This document shows, piece by piece, positions 21,561 to 33,862 of a DNA stretch of 60,000 bases. A model generated the notes under the pieces. That model searched no databases and had not been told where the DNA came from. It was given only the letters and a program-made list of their open reading frames with translations. This stretch comes from Membranipora membranacea (taxonomy: Eukaryota > Bryozoa > Gymnolaemata > Cheilostomatida > Membraniporidae): contig OU612068.1 in the NCBI GenBank assembly GCA_914767715.1, forward strand, positions 13,084,001 to 13,144,000. Direction: 5' to 3'. The position numbers and the translations under genes were made by a program. Position 1 is the stretch's first letter, and the number at the start of each line of letters is the position of its first letter.

Positions 21561-23309
21561 CCTTATACCTTATTGTTTCTTACAATACATTTATTATCAG
21601 TGCCCTTTTGTTTTGATGGATCATTTCTTTTATTGCTTGCATACGATGATACACTTCTAATCACTAGCTGACAATAAAAATAACTGCTCACTAAGAGCGC
21701 ACATCAAGTGGGCGTGACTAAATAATATGCACGTGACTAACATTCACACTAAGTTATGACGTAGTGCACAGATACAAACTATATAGTGAAGTTTATTTTG
21801 GCTACAAGTGCTGATTTCACATTTTAATTACGGGGAGCTTCAAGGTTCTAATGCAATCCCTTTCCATCTCCGTGCTGTTAATCAATTTCAAACAGCTACT
21901 AGGCACATGCTTTTTTGTTGCAATAAAATAACTGAATTCATTCATTTTATGAAATATTCTTTTTTTTTTATTATCAACAATTTACTTTTCCAATATTTCC
22001 CTCATGTTTTACCCATTGCATTACATGCAAAGTGTGAGCGTCCACCATAGAGTTATCCCCCCTCTATGGCGTCCACACACCTAGAAAACATCTCATAGTT
22101 ATTTTGCTCCATAATCTACTCTCAATATCCGCAATCACCCGATAGAATCTTATGAATGGTGACTTGGATCAAACTTGATCTTGATCTTAGGCTAAGCCAA
22201 GTGAACAGATTAATATTTGCACTCGTCAGTTATTTGCGGTGGCAATAATTGTGGACCATCCTTCCAGTGCAAGTTGAATAACAAGATAGGAACAGGTAAT
22301 ACTATATAATAAATAAATATGGTCCATAATATCTACCTAGGTCACGATGATGGTTCCACGTGGTACTTAGTTGACAAAGTCTTCTTTCACTACACTGGCA
22401 CTAGAGACTTGGCTCTGCAAGTATTTTAGCTATTCCCTTCGCCGATCAATCTGTCATGAGTGTAAGTCAATGATATCCGTAATGTTCATGATTTTTAGAG
22501 TGTCAATAACTTGACCTGCTGCAGCAAAACCATATTTTTTTCAAACAAATAGGAAGTAAGTGCTGCCTGCACTCTCAAGTGGTCGAATTCTTATGGTTAT
22601 TCCCTTTGTAAAACAATCCAGCTTGTGCAATCGAGTTTCCTCTGATTAGTTCTTATTGTTCTCAATTATAGTGTGTGACAATATCAGGCTGCTGCCGCGA
22701 ACTACACTTTGTATACATGTGACATGCCAGTGCTGCCTGCGGTCTCAAGAGGACCACATTTTTTAGATAGAGGGATGAATAATAAGGCATTTGTTATTTT
22801 GGCATTGATCGGGTTATGCAAATGTATTGATTCAATAATGTTCATAACAATTTACCGACAATAAGCCTTTAGAATCCAATAACAATATAGGGAGTATAGA
22901 GTATAGGATTACAAATACAGGTTACTATGCAACCTTTGAAATCTGTAAAAAGCTATGAATCAAAAAACGTCTCTTCGATTGGACTTGAATAGATTTACAA
23001 TGTTGGCATTTACCTTGACAAAATTTGATATCAGGCCATAATACATACGCACACACACACACAAGTTAATAATGTTTAGGGTCAGCATTTTTGCATCAGT
23101 CACTACCATATGAAAATAAATAATGTAGTGCTGTTTATTTGTCTTTTAAACTTTAAACACTAACGGTTCTGTCATCACCCATGTCGCTGACCCTAAGGAA
23201 GATCATCATATATCCGTGTATGAAGATGACCAGTGGATGTTCCAGAAAAAAAGTAGCTTGGGTTAACCAATATGGGTTCCAATAGTGAAACATCACAAAG
23301 TGCTTATCG

Positions 23310-23330
23310 CCCCCCCCCCCCCCCCCCCCC
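23310..23330. repeat. Poly(C) run of 21
   Basis: Twenty-one consecutive C on the plus strand. Other G/C runs of 13 occur at 24212-24224 (G) and 50329-50341 (C). Exact lengths in an assembly are unreliable. Confidence 0.9.
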
Positions 23331-23569
23331 TCTCCGGGACAGATAGATTATCATTGCGAGTGACTAGTAGTTCGAGTGGTAAATCACTAAAGAACATTTC
23401 AAGGTCATAATACAGTAATTTTTAGCCTCCCTTTCGATGAAGAAATAAAATTTGTTAAGTTCTAATATAGTACCATTTATAGCTTTTCAGAATAACTAGT
23501 ATCAAACAAATAACAAATAACTAGAGTCAAAAACACTTTCATCATCTTATTTGTCTCCATCTGGGATCC

Positions 23570-23750
23570 GGTTTCAGGTATGGGCATAGGGTATAAAGTA
23601 GACTAAGTTTGGTCCATTTGCCTGCATCCGAAGTTGCTCCCGATCCACAGTTCACGCCGCAGCCTGCGGTGTGACAAGCAGAAGGGAGCAACTGGAATGC
23701 AGGCAATTGGATTAAACTGGATCTAGGCATAGGGTATAACCATAGACTAA
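23570..23750. repeat. Fold-back element with flanking direct repeats
   Basis: Imperfect inverted arms, about 23608-23642 (containing TTTGCCTGCATCC and GTTGCTCCC) and 23684-23718 (containing GGGAGCAAC and ATGCAGGCAA), enclose a second small GC-rich stem (TCACGCCGCAG / CTGCGGTGTGA). Outside, the segment GGCATAGGGTATAA...TAGACTAA occurs in direct orientation on both sides. The layout is a miniature fold-back insertion; no ORF. Confidence 0.7.
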
Positions 23751-24877
23751 ATTTGTTGTGGCTGACTATTTAAAAGTTTGCTTTATCATGTACTGTAGAT
23801 CCATGTATGCAGCTGACCAGTGTTAGCTGTAGATAATAGCCTGGGGTCACCGACAGCGTTCCAAGAGTGACAAGTCACTACAGGCATATCACCTCCCCCC
23901 AAGTCGGGTAGATGTCCGTCGTGCATAAATGAAGGTTCTAAAGCTATACTCGCTGAGAGCAAATCGAGGTCATATATTCTTACTTTATTATCCCGGCCTA
24001 CGATAAAAGAATGAGAGCAAAATTGGGGTGATTTTCAGCCTTGTCATTGAATAAAGACAGTTAATATAAGCGAAAATAGTATTGATACATATTATGAATA
24101 TCAGCTGAGTCATGAAAAAATTACAAAGGCTGAAATTTGGAATAGACAGTTCTCCGAGAGCTGCCATTGCGCTATTTACTGTGTAAAAATGCAGCAAGAA
24201 TATGTAGCATAGGGGGGGGGGGGGTAGGGGCAAATCCAGATTCAGAATCTGCGCAAGCTAGATGAGGGGTTTGAATGACAAGTTTCTGTAAACCTTTTTT
24301 CAATAAAACATGGAAAATTTGTCATAAATCAGCTTTTGGATACCAAAATTGTTTTCAAAACCATGTCCCATGTTGCAGATGTTAAATATGGAAGCATTTG
24401 CAACCTATGCTAGGTGGTTTTCCAGATTGAACCATTTTAGCACTTTTTCTCCTATGCTGCGTTAAGCAAAACCCAAATAGAGGACAGCTATCATAGGGTA
24501 GTTAGGAAAATGTCTATAGGGTTAGACTTATGACATTGCAAAAAACAGTTAATGGGACAAATGTATGCACAGCAACATTTACATTGACTTATATTACATA
24601 GCATGCTCACCCATGTACATACAAGGCATTCATAAGAGAACTTGATAACCAACACATCCCCTGTCATGGCATAATATCCCTAAGAGTACAAGATTATTGG
24701 CAGGAATAAAAGTTTGCTTAACCCTTGAAATAGCTAAATCTAATGCTAGCCATAATTTACTCACAGACTTTACTTTGCATATACTCCTACCTTAGTTAGC
24801 CAAATTGACTGTTAGCTTACATAAAACTAAACTAAACTCTAGCTATTATTTGCGCCTCTAGGATATCTGATATATTA

Positions 24878-27800
24878 CTAAGTAGTGTCAAACAAACCTG
24901 AGATAGATATTTTGTTGCCGTATATATTTGATGTAAAGTAGTTTGTGTGTTTTCTCCCTGTCCACAGAGGTCCTTGTAGTCGACCTTTAACTCGAGCTGT
25001 AGATGGCTTTCTATGATCTACTATGTGTATGTCATTATTATCGGATACCAGCACCAGCTCGTTCTGATTCCACGTACTCATAGACCAGGTCTCTCCCTAT
25101 AATGGAACATAGCAGAGTGAGTGATAGTTGATAAGGTGACCTAGGACCTATAACCGCTGGCACATAAAAACATATATGCCTAAGGAGCAAATAATTCACC
25201 CTACAAGGGTAGTAAAGAGCCACTAAAAGGCCACAGACCTGAGAAGACAAATCTACTGAAATTTATTTCAATTACTCTAAATGCAGAATTATGGTGAACA
25301 AAGGTTACAAACTATGGTTGTCCTCTTTAATGGAAGGTCGCCGGTAGAATCCCCCGGTACTGGTAGTGACAGAATTTCAAGGCTTGCCTCGGCATATTTT
25401 TTTTGCATTATGGTTGAAGTGGACAATTTTATTTGAGCGAAATCAGATACATGACTTTTTGTATACATGAATATCACTCTATCGATAGTTATTATTGGTG
25501 ATGGATGGCCCCAACCTACACCGACCTGCCCCCCATCATATAGTGTCCCCAGCCCTGTTGTGTTCGTATAATCAATGGTTCTACTTCTTAAACTGCTTGC
25601 CTCAGCTCACCATGTTTACATCTGGAGAAGTTTGATAGAACTTCTCACAAGAAGACTTGTCTCTTCTATCTACCATCCACACCGACCCCGACCTCGCTCC
25701 GCACATCAGACATACCTCATCTCCCTCCTTGAATGTTATGCTAGATACGGGCTCCGGTGTATGATCTAATAAAATAACATTTGTATTTGTGTTAGAGATT
25801 GTTTGTTAGCTGATGTTTCGGCTCGTATCTGTTTGATTGTTGGGTTTAGTCTCTCCGCCACCCTACCGTCATTATGATGAGAGTCAAAACTTTGGCTAAT
25901 GGTATGTGTGCTCCAACGAAATTAAAAATAGAATAATATGAAGTTCTCTCAAAAAGCATGATTGTATCAGACTAAGAAAACTCTGAATGTTGAGGGTCAG
26001 ATTCAGTTTCTGTTGAAACCAGGGTTTTCCTAGAGACATACACTTATCCAAGAGGCCTTCAAATTCACTCCATCATTCATCTGGTACGAGAACCAACACA
26101 ATCGGCATAAGCTACATAAGCCAGCATTGAACAACAGCAACAAAAGACCCATTTATCTTTTGCTTAAATTTTCCCAAATCATGATCATGGCATGAAACCA
26201 CCAGAAACTACCACCACAAAACAAAGTTGAACCATATGAAACTACAAATAACCTTTTGGTTGGGATCTTGTTTCACTTTTCTGGGTAGACAGATCAGTCA
26301 GCGAGACATGATTGGATGAGACTGCTGTTGCTATGTATCGGTCTGCGTATAACGAGACTGTGGGAGGGGTGGAGTGAGGTTCATGAACTTCTAATATATA
26401 ATCCTGCAAAATGCACAAAATAAAGAAACTATGACCAAGAATGAATTTCACGGTTAAGTAAAATGAATAAAACAATGAAGGGTAAACAACCAGATAAGGT
26501 GCATTTTTGTAGTTGTCTCCTCTTTGTAAAATAGTTCAGAGAGAGGACAACCACAAATAATATCGTATTCTAGTGACGGATTGGTTTCAATTTTTTTTAT
26601 CATGTCACAAATAATAAACATGTAGAATAAAAATAGAACTAAAACACGAGGCCAACCAGATAGTTTGAAACTAGAGTTGTGACAGTCCCAGTCCAAGGGT
26701 TTTTAAGAGCCAGCCAAGCTCAAAATATCAATTGAGGCTGCAATCTGCAGTTTAAATTATTACATAAATATTAAGTTAAATCATAGACCTTTATTATTAG
26801 TAGGTCTATGAGTTAAATATATCCAATAATTGAGCACTTGTCACCATTTCTAATTTTAAGCCATTATTGCATTACCATATGCGGAGATATTGGTTAACAA
26901 CCCTTAGCAGTGCAAAGAATGAATTCACTCAGAGAATTGAATCACTCCGTTTCATTTCATAATTTATATTCAGTTATCTGCATACCTGTTTAATTGAAGC
27001 TATGGTAGACTCACTCAGATCAGGTGGTACTGAGTGTATGTAAACTTTACTGGAACCTGTCTCCGTGCTCGCAAGTATGTTCTTATTCTGAAAATACATT
27101 ACAGAACAAAATTCATCCAGGTACGACATCTGAATACATCATTGAATATATAAATATATATATATATCTATTCCATGATGATATATATGTATAGTTGCAA
27201 TATATCTATGTATATATTTTGCTTACACACATACAATATAATTCTTTTTTTTTTCTCTAGTTGACACAACAATGACCAGTCACTCAAACATGGATAACAT
27301 TGTGCTTATTTTAACGCAATTTAAAGATACTTAACCTGATGAATGTCTCAAGGTTCGACCGTACAGTGTATAGATACATGTACATTGTGTCATGATTGGC
27401 ATGAATACAAATTCAAAGCGTTATGAAGGCGAAGGATGCAACATGATGGTTCTCATACTGTTTGGCTAATTCAATGCTGCGTGGTTACATCAATTATATT
27501 CAAGTTATTTATGTAAACAGGTAAGAATGCACCGTGTCTCAAGTTGATTCATTTAGCCTTACTGTGAATTTATCAGGAGCCGTTTGGATGCTATGGACGC
27601 TTTGTTCACAGCTTACAGCAGCTAGGATAGACAACTCTCGGTCTTTAGATAAAACATCAACTTCATCCTCATTCGGAAGTTCGGGCAGCTTATACACCAG
27701 GATATTATTATTGGCCATTTCATCAGTTCCTACACAGATAACTGAAGAATATAAAAACATTAAGTTTTTGCGTAAAACAACATAGCATAAATCAACCTGA

Positions 27801-28493
27801 CTTGAATACTTGTGATAAGGAGCCAAATCACTAGAGAATCAAATGTCACTACCGATCCGGTGGCGATAGGAGTGAGGCACCCTTAACCAGCTGAGGGCAC
27901 AACTCCTAATGTCACCAAATCGACACATAACTACACCATCTTATTTGCATAGATAACAAAAAATGGATGAACCCACAGACCAAATCTCAATTTCAATATG
28001 AAATCTTGCACCACTCTAGCAATATAACATGAGCTCTTCAATGAGAGCAATTAGGAAAATCTCACTCTACTTCGGGGTAATGTAGAGATAGAATCAGATG
28101 TATGATGCATTGATGGAGAATGGTTAGAAACCAGTTGTCATGGTTTAGAAACGGGAACAATGCAGTCAGACCAGGATAAGTGATTGAGATCAGTGTTTGC
28201 TGCAAAAATGGAATACATACACCGAAAAAAGGGTACAATGCGGAAATAGCAGAAGCATAACGTCATTCTCCATCAAGTTCCAAAAACAGGTTCATAGATA
28301 ATAATGAAAATTAGGCCTCACATTGTTTTTCCTCTCCGGACCAGTCTGCAGCTGTGATAGACTTCTCAGTGTCATACATACTGACATGCTTATATCGACG
28401 AGTAGAGCCAAATAGCCATTCATCATAATAATCAGCCTCATGAGAAACTTCAGAGAATGTTAGGAAATCCTCAATGGGTTGTATCTCAGCCAT
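24878..28493 (-). CDS. WD40-repeat protein, WDR73-like (C-terminus uncertain)
   Basis: Six phase-compatible minus-strand exons: 28322-28493 (ATG), 27563-27741, 26986-27087, 26253-26403, 25716-25765 and 25096 down to a stop at 24878, or to a donor near 24901 (CTCAG|GTTTGT). The chain encodes about 290 residues. The start resembles WDR73: a YDEWLFGSTRRYKHV segment, then AADWSGEEKQ joined to FICVGTDEMANNNILVYKLPEL, comparable with the human sequence around the first beta-propeller blade. Later blades show KVYIHSVPPDL, VSLTDLSTQK and LVLVSDNNDIHIVDHRKP, the last a WD-type D-x-R ending. WDR73 is a beta-propeller linked to microtubules and the Integrator complex in vertebrates; that role is not shown here. 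The family is usually ~380 residues, so a last exon with the final blade (after NKISISG) is probably missing from my model. The exon 4 donor (GTTATT) is weak. Confidence 0.6.
26774..26818. mobile_element. Micro-palindrome CATAG/CTATG with direct repeats
   Basis: CATAGACCT and AGGTCTATG (26782-26790, 26802-26810) form a stem with an 11-base loop. The 8-base AGTTAAAT flanks it on both sides (26774-26781 and 26811-26818). It has the layout of a very small insertion with target-site duplication, inside an intron of the WDR73-like gene. Confidence 0.6.
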
Positions 28494-29252
28494 GACCAGC
28501 CTACTGTAGTGTGCTAATAGTCAGTCTTACCTAAGAGAGGACCACATGTAATGAGAATGTATAAAAGGAGATGTCCTAGGTTGCACGATTGATTACGAAA
28601 ACCAGAAGTTCTTTTGGACAAAATAACACAAGTAGAGAGTTTACAATTGAGATTCAGTTCAAAGTGAGCTTGCAGTGATATGTCCTGCGCAATTTTTGAT
28701 CAGTTTCTGATACACATCCAGCTCTAATTCATTTTTTTGGTCATGACGCAAATTAGATCAGATTTTTTTTTTACACTATCAAGGAGTTACTTTGAAAATG
28801 AACAATACAATCTGATATAATGAAAAGAAGCTGTAACTAATCAAGGGGATCATTGCTGTGGCCCTAACTGCAGATATAAGAAGATATATGTGCAAGGAAT
28901 AAGGTTTTATTTCTAGTCCCAACAATATAATATATATTTAGCTTAAAATTATATTGATCTAAATAAGTATGCTGTTTGTGAGCTACACAAAGGAGTTTTG
29001 TGATGGATAGTGCACATGGCAGGGATGAGCATTCTACAAGTATGACTGCTGAGACTTGTGACAGACTTCAATGCATCATCCCGCTTTCTTTTAATTACTC
29101 CAAAGGGTTGAAAAAAGGAGTCAAGGGAGGACTGTAATGTCTAAGAGTAGCATAATTGCCGCAGCTCATCATTCACCTTGTGGTGTTACCAATGAAATAA
29201 ACCTTAGGTTTAGTTCATTGGTGCTACAATTACATGGATGGTAAATTTGCTG
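28494..29252. other. Upstream flank of WDR73-like gene
   Basis: Contains the presumed promoter of the minus-strand WDR73-like gene (no clear TATA element seen), a lone CAAGGAGTTAC at 28780 and one micro-palindrome at 29183-29227. No gene seen. Confidence 0.5.
29183..29227. mobile_element. Micro-palindrome, CAATG type
   Basis: A 31-bp element at 29190-29220 begins CAATGAAATAAACC and ends GGTTTAGTTCATTG (one mismatch in the stem). The flanks are GTGTTAC (29183-29189) and GTGCTAC (29221-29227), six of seven identical. Confidence 0.65.
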
Positions 29253-30182
29253 CACTAAGAACGGTAACTGTAAATTGCTGAACAGACTGAACAGCTGAAC
29301 TGAATTTCTCAGACTACAATTATTTGTTGTATTCTTCTCTGTGGCTGACTATCACTTCTCAAACATATTCCTCCCAGCCAAATGATTTAATGAGTCACTA
29401 AGTTCCTGTTGGCACCTAATATATTCGTTTTAGGGCAATTTCTGATATATATTATATGAACGTGGGGTACATATCTACCCAAGGAGTAAAATACTTACTC
29501 CTTGATCTAACCCTGAGCAGGCGTATGGCCATTCATGTAAGGTCGCTGGACTGTATTTCTCATCTTTGATTGGTCCACACGTTCAGAATCTGTTATAGCT
29601 GACCCTCGCAAGCTTTTGTCAAGCAGCGCTTGCCTGAGTTTTTGAAGGTTATTACTGGTACGTCAATCATGCGTAATGTAAAAGCTGCAAGATTCATAGC
29701 TTTATTTATATCCTGACACAAAGCTTTACACTGATTGCATATCTTCACAAATAGCCACACTATACATTTTACCACTGATCCGTAAATTCATATCAATTAG
29801 GGCAGGCAAATGAAGCAATCAAATCTGACCAAATCTGATGGTGTTTGGGAAACCAGAAACATTATTCAGCGCAATGCCATCCTTTCCTCTAGCCAGTCTT
29901 GACAAGCTTTGTTTGGGGAGGGGGGTCGGGGTTCCTTCCATCCATTCACTAAGTTTAATACCCAAAAACTTACTGTGGATTAAATAATAGAAAGAAACAA
30001 AGGCAATCGCAAACTTAATAATTATAAGTAAAGTGTCCAGCAGAATATAAGGAGTTGTCCAGGTTTGTGCAAAATTAGCCAATCATGTAATACTGTAATC
30101 AAAAATAGTAGTCTGAGACATTCTGTTCAGCTGTTCAGCATGTTCAGCCTGTTCAGCAATTTACAGTTACCACACTAAGAAC
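29253..30182. mobile_element. ~0.9-kb element with ~55-65 bp inverted termini (Mutator-like)
   Basis: Left terminus 29263 onward reads GGTAACTGTAAATTGCTGAA and continues for about 55 bp; the right end (to 30171) is its inverse complement, with one arm carrying an extra TGTTCAGC-type unit. CACTAAGAAC lies immediately outside the left end (29253-29262) and one base outside the right end (30173-30182), a ~10-bp target duplication. Long inverted termini plus a 9-11 bp duplication fit Mutator-like elements. Inside are minus-strand frames of 60 and 87 codons (29593-29775, 29819-30082) without recognisable transposase motifs, so it is probably non-autonomous. A micro-palindrome at 29480-29504 is nested in it. 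Confidence 0.7.
29473..29511. mobile_element. Micro-palindrome, CAAGG type (nested)
   Basis: 25-bp element 29480-29504: CAAGGAGTAA, five bases, then the perfect complement TTACTCCTTG. Flanks are ATCTACC and ATCTAAC, six of seven identical. It lies within the larger Mutator-like element, so it was inserted after it. Confidence 0.7.
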
Positions 30183-32797
30183 GCATCCGGATACCTATTT
30201 TGCATCCACCTGTTCCAATGCAAGCATCATTGAAATCTTTGTAACTGTGGGTTCTCACATCCTCGACCTCCAGCTGCATAGAAAGCTACCTACCCGGCAT
30301 CAATGGAGTTTGTTTGTAACCGATATAGCGGATGGATGTGAAACACTCATAGTTGGGTAAGACGCCCACCGGCATGCGCCTTGGGTCTTATGCGCCGGTA
30401 TTTTGCCAATGTCACATCTAGATTTACAAGCAGTGTGTTAACTTTGCCAATAGTAATGAGAGGCCTCAATGTCAATGCTGATCATGGACATTTTCAAAGA
30501 TTGGGCTAACATGTTTGTAACTCAAGATGTCTATGAGCATATCAAGGAGTAACTCCTAGATCATTTATAATGGTGGGATCAGTCTCATCATTTCATCAGA
30601 ATGCCAGAGACCACCAGAGCAGATATTAAGAATTTAGTTTAGTAAGTATGTACATCCTACCACAGATGTTCTGCAGCAAAGCTGCAGCCCAGAATGAAAG
30701 AGGGAATGAATTCTTTTCCTCATTCTTTCACTGCAGGGGGCCTTTGCATCCTACTATCTATGTATGTATTGTTTGTATGTACTCAGTACGTACTGTCTCT
30801 GTACAACTGGTACAACTACATGATTGATGATGGACTTGTAATGGACATGATAGAATACTATTCTAATCTTCTCCGTTACAAACAAGAGCCTTAGGACTTA
30901 CAAGCCTATAATTCCCCGTGATCAGCAGTTTTTAGTATTGGCTGCTACATAAGGTTCTAATCCATGGTAAGAAAATAATATTTCTCGTGCTGGTAAATCC
31001 TCAATGACTCACTTTGAAGTACCCGCATTTAAGGTCATATCCTGCATGGGAATGTTTGGAATAGCTTTTTTGATTGGCCATACTGTAAAATGTGTTGTGA
31101 CTGGCTAAGATGGTTTATGATCTCATAGGGCGGCAAATGTAAAAAGACACACCAAGGAGTAAAACGAAAAGACTACAGGCCCGCCCTGCTTCCCCGCGCA
31201 CCCGCTAGTTTCAGTATTGCGCAGATATTTTGAGTTTGTGGGTTGTACTTATATTGTCTTCATAGGTTTCTAACTGCTAGGAAGTTTTTGCAAAATGGCA
31301 TGAGAGGGAAACTCCGGTAAATGATTTTCTTCAATTCTTACCCTCTTGTGGGTTGGTAAAGGAACCCCCTAAGCTCATATCAGTGTGTTCAAGTACTACT
31401 AGTAAAGCAGTAGGACTTTAAGATGGGTTGGGCCATTCATTTTTTCACTTGGCACAAATTATGACTTGTGATCTTACCAATGAACTCCAGGAGTTCATTG
31501 ATCTTACGGTGTCAGTTACTGCATCACAAGTACCCAATGCATTAGTTACGTTACTTGTGGAAAGGAGTAAGTTTTTCTCTTCGTCTCCTTGCTTGTAAGG
31601 AGTACTGCCTCCATGTTGGCAGGCAAGAAGACCCTGCACACCCAGTGTATGAGTTTCACTCGCTATACATGCATGCCTTTACGTGCACGGCCACGCCAAC
31701 AAAGGTGTAACAGTTAGGTTTACATTACAAGTCAATTTTCTTTTTGCTTTTTGGTAATGTTGTTTTATTGGGATAGAAAATTCGCTACACATTCACGGAG
31801 ACATGATTTTGTTGTATTTCCTTGCCGATAATAGATGAAACTGTGTTAGAACTAGACATAAATCGAGAAACGACCATAACATTTCAATACCTCTATGAAA
31901 ACAGAAATAGGAGTTCAAGCACACGATTGACTAGATTGAGAGTTCATATAAAATAATAAAAGCACAATGCTTCAGTATTTTATAGAAAAAGACGGGAGTA
32001 CAGACCATGGTAAAAAAAATTGAGTGCCAAAGTAATGGTAGATAAGTCAAATAAGATGGTGAAAATTAGTGGTTGTCTGCAACTTTTCAGTTAGGTTTAG
32101 TAAAGTTGTCTCCAGTTACATGTTAAAAACACCGATAATGAAATAGAGTATGAATATGAGGAAAGAGAAAGTAAAACTAATCATTGCAATCATTCCACTC
32201 TTGTTCCTAGCAGTCAGTCTCACATGAGTTCTTAGTGAAGTTCAGCAAGCATGCTTATCGCTCGTGAGCACCAAAAAGGTTTCCAAAAACCAGTAAGACA
32301 GATATGTGATCTATCTCCCAGGAGGAATCATTTTCCATATTTTGCAGCCAATAAAAGCATACCAACAATATACAGTGGCGTTTTATCATGTTTCCATTGC
32401 GCACACTATCATTTGGGGGTAAACAGTAGTACAGTTGCAGTTTTGAGATCTCCAGTTGGACTCCGAAGAAGTGGTGACCGGTTCTTCTGCAAAATAAGAC
32501 AACAATATCAGTGAACAGACAATGGATGGTCTTTATCCTTTAGGAGAGTAACTAACATTTATGGAATTCAAACAAAAATACTCAAAACCTGCCCACATAC
32601 TGTCCACATATAGTATTGGAATTGTTATCTCATGTAAAAGAAAAGACAATTTCTTAAGCTACTGCTGCCGGGCAGGGACATGGGCGCTCATCATACACAG
32701 GACACTAGCTCGGATCACCATTCAATGGCATGCCGCAACCTCAATAACCTGCCTCACTTATGTATAGGGTGGCCTTTGAGAGTTTATTATTAGGTCT
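30183..32797. other. Intergenic DNA with micro-palindromes
   Basis: No gene model is supported. Open frames of 60-90 codons lack domains. Holds a weak CAAGG-type palindrome at 30543-30559 (five of seven bases matching in the flanks), an isolated CAAGGAGTAA at 31153-31162, and the CAATG-type element at 31471-31507. Confidence 0.5.
31471..31507. mobile_element. Micro-palindrome, CAATG type, exact 7-bp TSD
   Basis: 23-bp element 31478-31500: CAATGAACTCC, one central A, then its exact complement GGAGTTCATTG. It is flanked on both sides by ATCTTAC (31471-31477 and 31501-31507). Confidence 0.8.
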
Positions 32798-33862
32798 AGG
32801 GTGCTCATTAAATACTGTATAGCTCAAAGATAAGTAATTGAGGCTTTCATCTCAGAATTGTCACTCATTTTTTTGCTGAAACAGTTACTCAAAATCAGGG
32901 AGTGTTATCAATGGTCAATTCCATTATCTTTTCAAATATCACCATGATAAAAAGTCACCCGAGTTCATTGATTTCATACTGTGATTTTGACGATTAGTTT
33001 GCGCAAATTATAAGCCAATTCGAAGATTAGAGTCTCAATTAGTTTAAGTGTAAATATATAACAAATGATTCCAACATGCATCAAGAAAGGATCACCCACA
33101 GTAGTGCGCAGTAAACTACCGAAGACAGAAAAGTCTCATGATCTTTGCAAGAGCGATGGTTATGACACTGTACAACATTGTGAGGCAAAGAGTTTTGAAT
33201 GAAACACAATTTTTAAGACCTACCTGCCACTTCTGGGCATACTGTCCCATCTCTTCAGCCAGTTTAATGCTCCCGGAACGGTTCAGATGAACTCCATCCA
33301 TCGCGAATTCACAGCGACTGTAAGTAAAACGCTCATGATGACCTAGAACAAAAAAATATGAGTGATTCAGCAAAGAGTTTAATGTAAAAACATCATGGTT
33401 AAACCTAGCCAACCTAGCAGGAGAAAGTGTGTACCAGCAGTCAGGCAAGCTACTGTCCCAGCGCCTGAACAACTCGCTAACACACAGATGTACTCCAGGT
33501 GGCATGGAATCATTTAGAGCACACAACCTGTCGTAAAGTTCCAGAACTGATGCACCTTTGCTAGCCAGGTCATTTGTTCCAACATGCACTAAAACAAGTT
33601 TATGCCTGAGTTTTAAGTTCTCCAACACCCACTCAGCTACACTTTCTACCCCCCTTCCAGGCAAGGAAACAACCTCCAAATCACACCTAACATCTCCAAC
33701 ATACTTGACCGAAGAATCCACTACAACATGAACAGCAGACTCGCTGCCGCTATAAACAGGCCCTTTTACCATCTTGATGAACAGCCTGTAGTAGAAACTG
33801 AGTAAAACTCGATTACTATTCACAATAAATGGAAGGTGACTAGTTATAGAATATATAATTGA
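32798..33862 (-). repeat. SGNH-encoding repeat unit, copy 1
   Basis: The whole stretch, not just the ORF, is matched by a decayed copy at 37058-37935. The shared left edge contains AGCTCAAAGATAAGTAATTGAG; the shared right edge contains TTGATGAACAG(C/T)CTGTA(G/A)TAGAAACT. The duplicated unit is about 0.9-1.1 kb. Confidence 0.7.
33116..33823 (-). CDS. SGNH/GDSL-hydrolase-like protein, possibly element-encoded
   Basis: A 235-codon frame without an intron. SGNH family blocks are visible: block I VVVDSSVKYV (D36-S37, with the usual G of GDS replaced by V35), block II LPGRG (G55/G57), block III HVGTNDL (G82, N84, D85) and block V DGVHLNRSG (D176, H179). The putative Ser-Asp-His triad is therefore present. 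SGNH hydrolases are esterases or acyl hydrolases; related domains are also carried by some animal non-LTR retrotransposons. The C-terminal ~30 residues are hydrophobic. Two further diverged copies of the same sequence lie within 5 kb, arguing for a repeat-borne coding region rather than a single host gene. The start at 33823 is the first in-frame ATG; a second Met at residue 18 is equally possible. Confidence 0.6.
   Translation of the reverse strand: MNSNRVLLSFYYRLFIKMVKGPVYSGSESAVHVVVDSSVKYVGDVRCDLEVVSLPGRGVESVAEWVLENLKLRHKLVLVHVGTNDLASKGASVLELYDRLCALNDSMPPGVHLCVSELFRRWDSSLPDCWYTLSPARLARFNHDVFTLNSLLNHSYFFVLGHHERFTYSRCEFAMDGVHLNRSGSIKLAEEMGQYAQKWQVGLKNCVSFKTLCLTMLYSVITIALAKIMRLFCLR

Larger units (their letters stand above)
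21119..24877. other. Intergenic, repeat-bearing DNA
   Basis: No exon chain is supported. It contains the TTCCG-rich block (21415-21560), a diverged pair of AGTGCTGCCTGC...TCTCAAG repeats (near 22559 and 22729), a C21 run, a fold-back at 23570-23750, and a G13 run. A C-terminal exon of the WDR73-like gene would be expected here on the minus strand but I could not find one. Confidence 0.45.

Noticed and set aside
25289-25600. Minus-strand open stretch in the WDR73-like gene, possibly an extra exon
   Set aside because: Its acceptor needs phase 1 while the preceding exon ends in phase 0, and exon 5 joins exon 6 cleanly without it.
30122-30158. TGTTCAGC short tandem repeat
   Set aside because: Explained as an expansion inside the right inverted terminus of the Mutator-like element.
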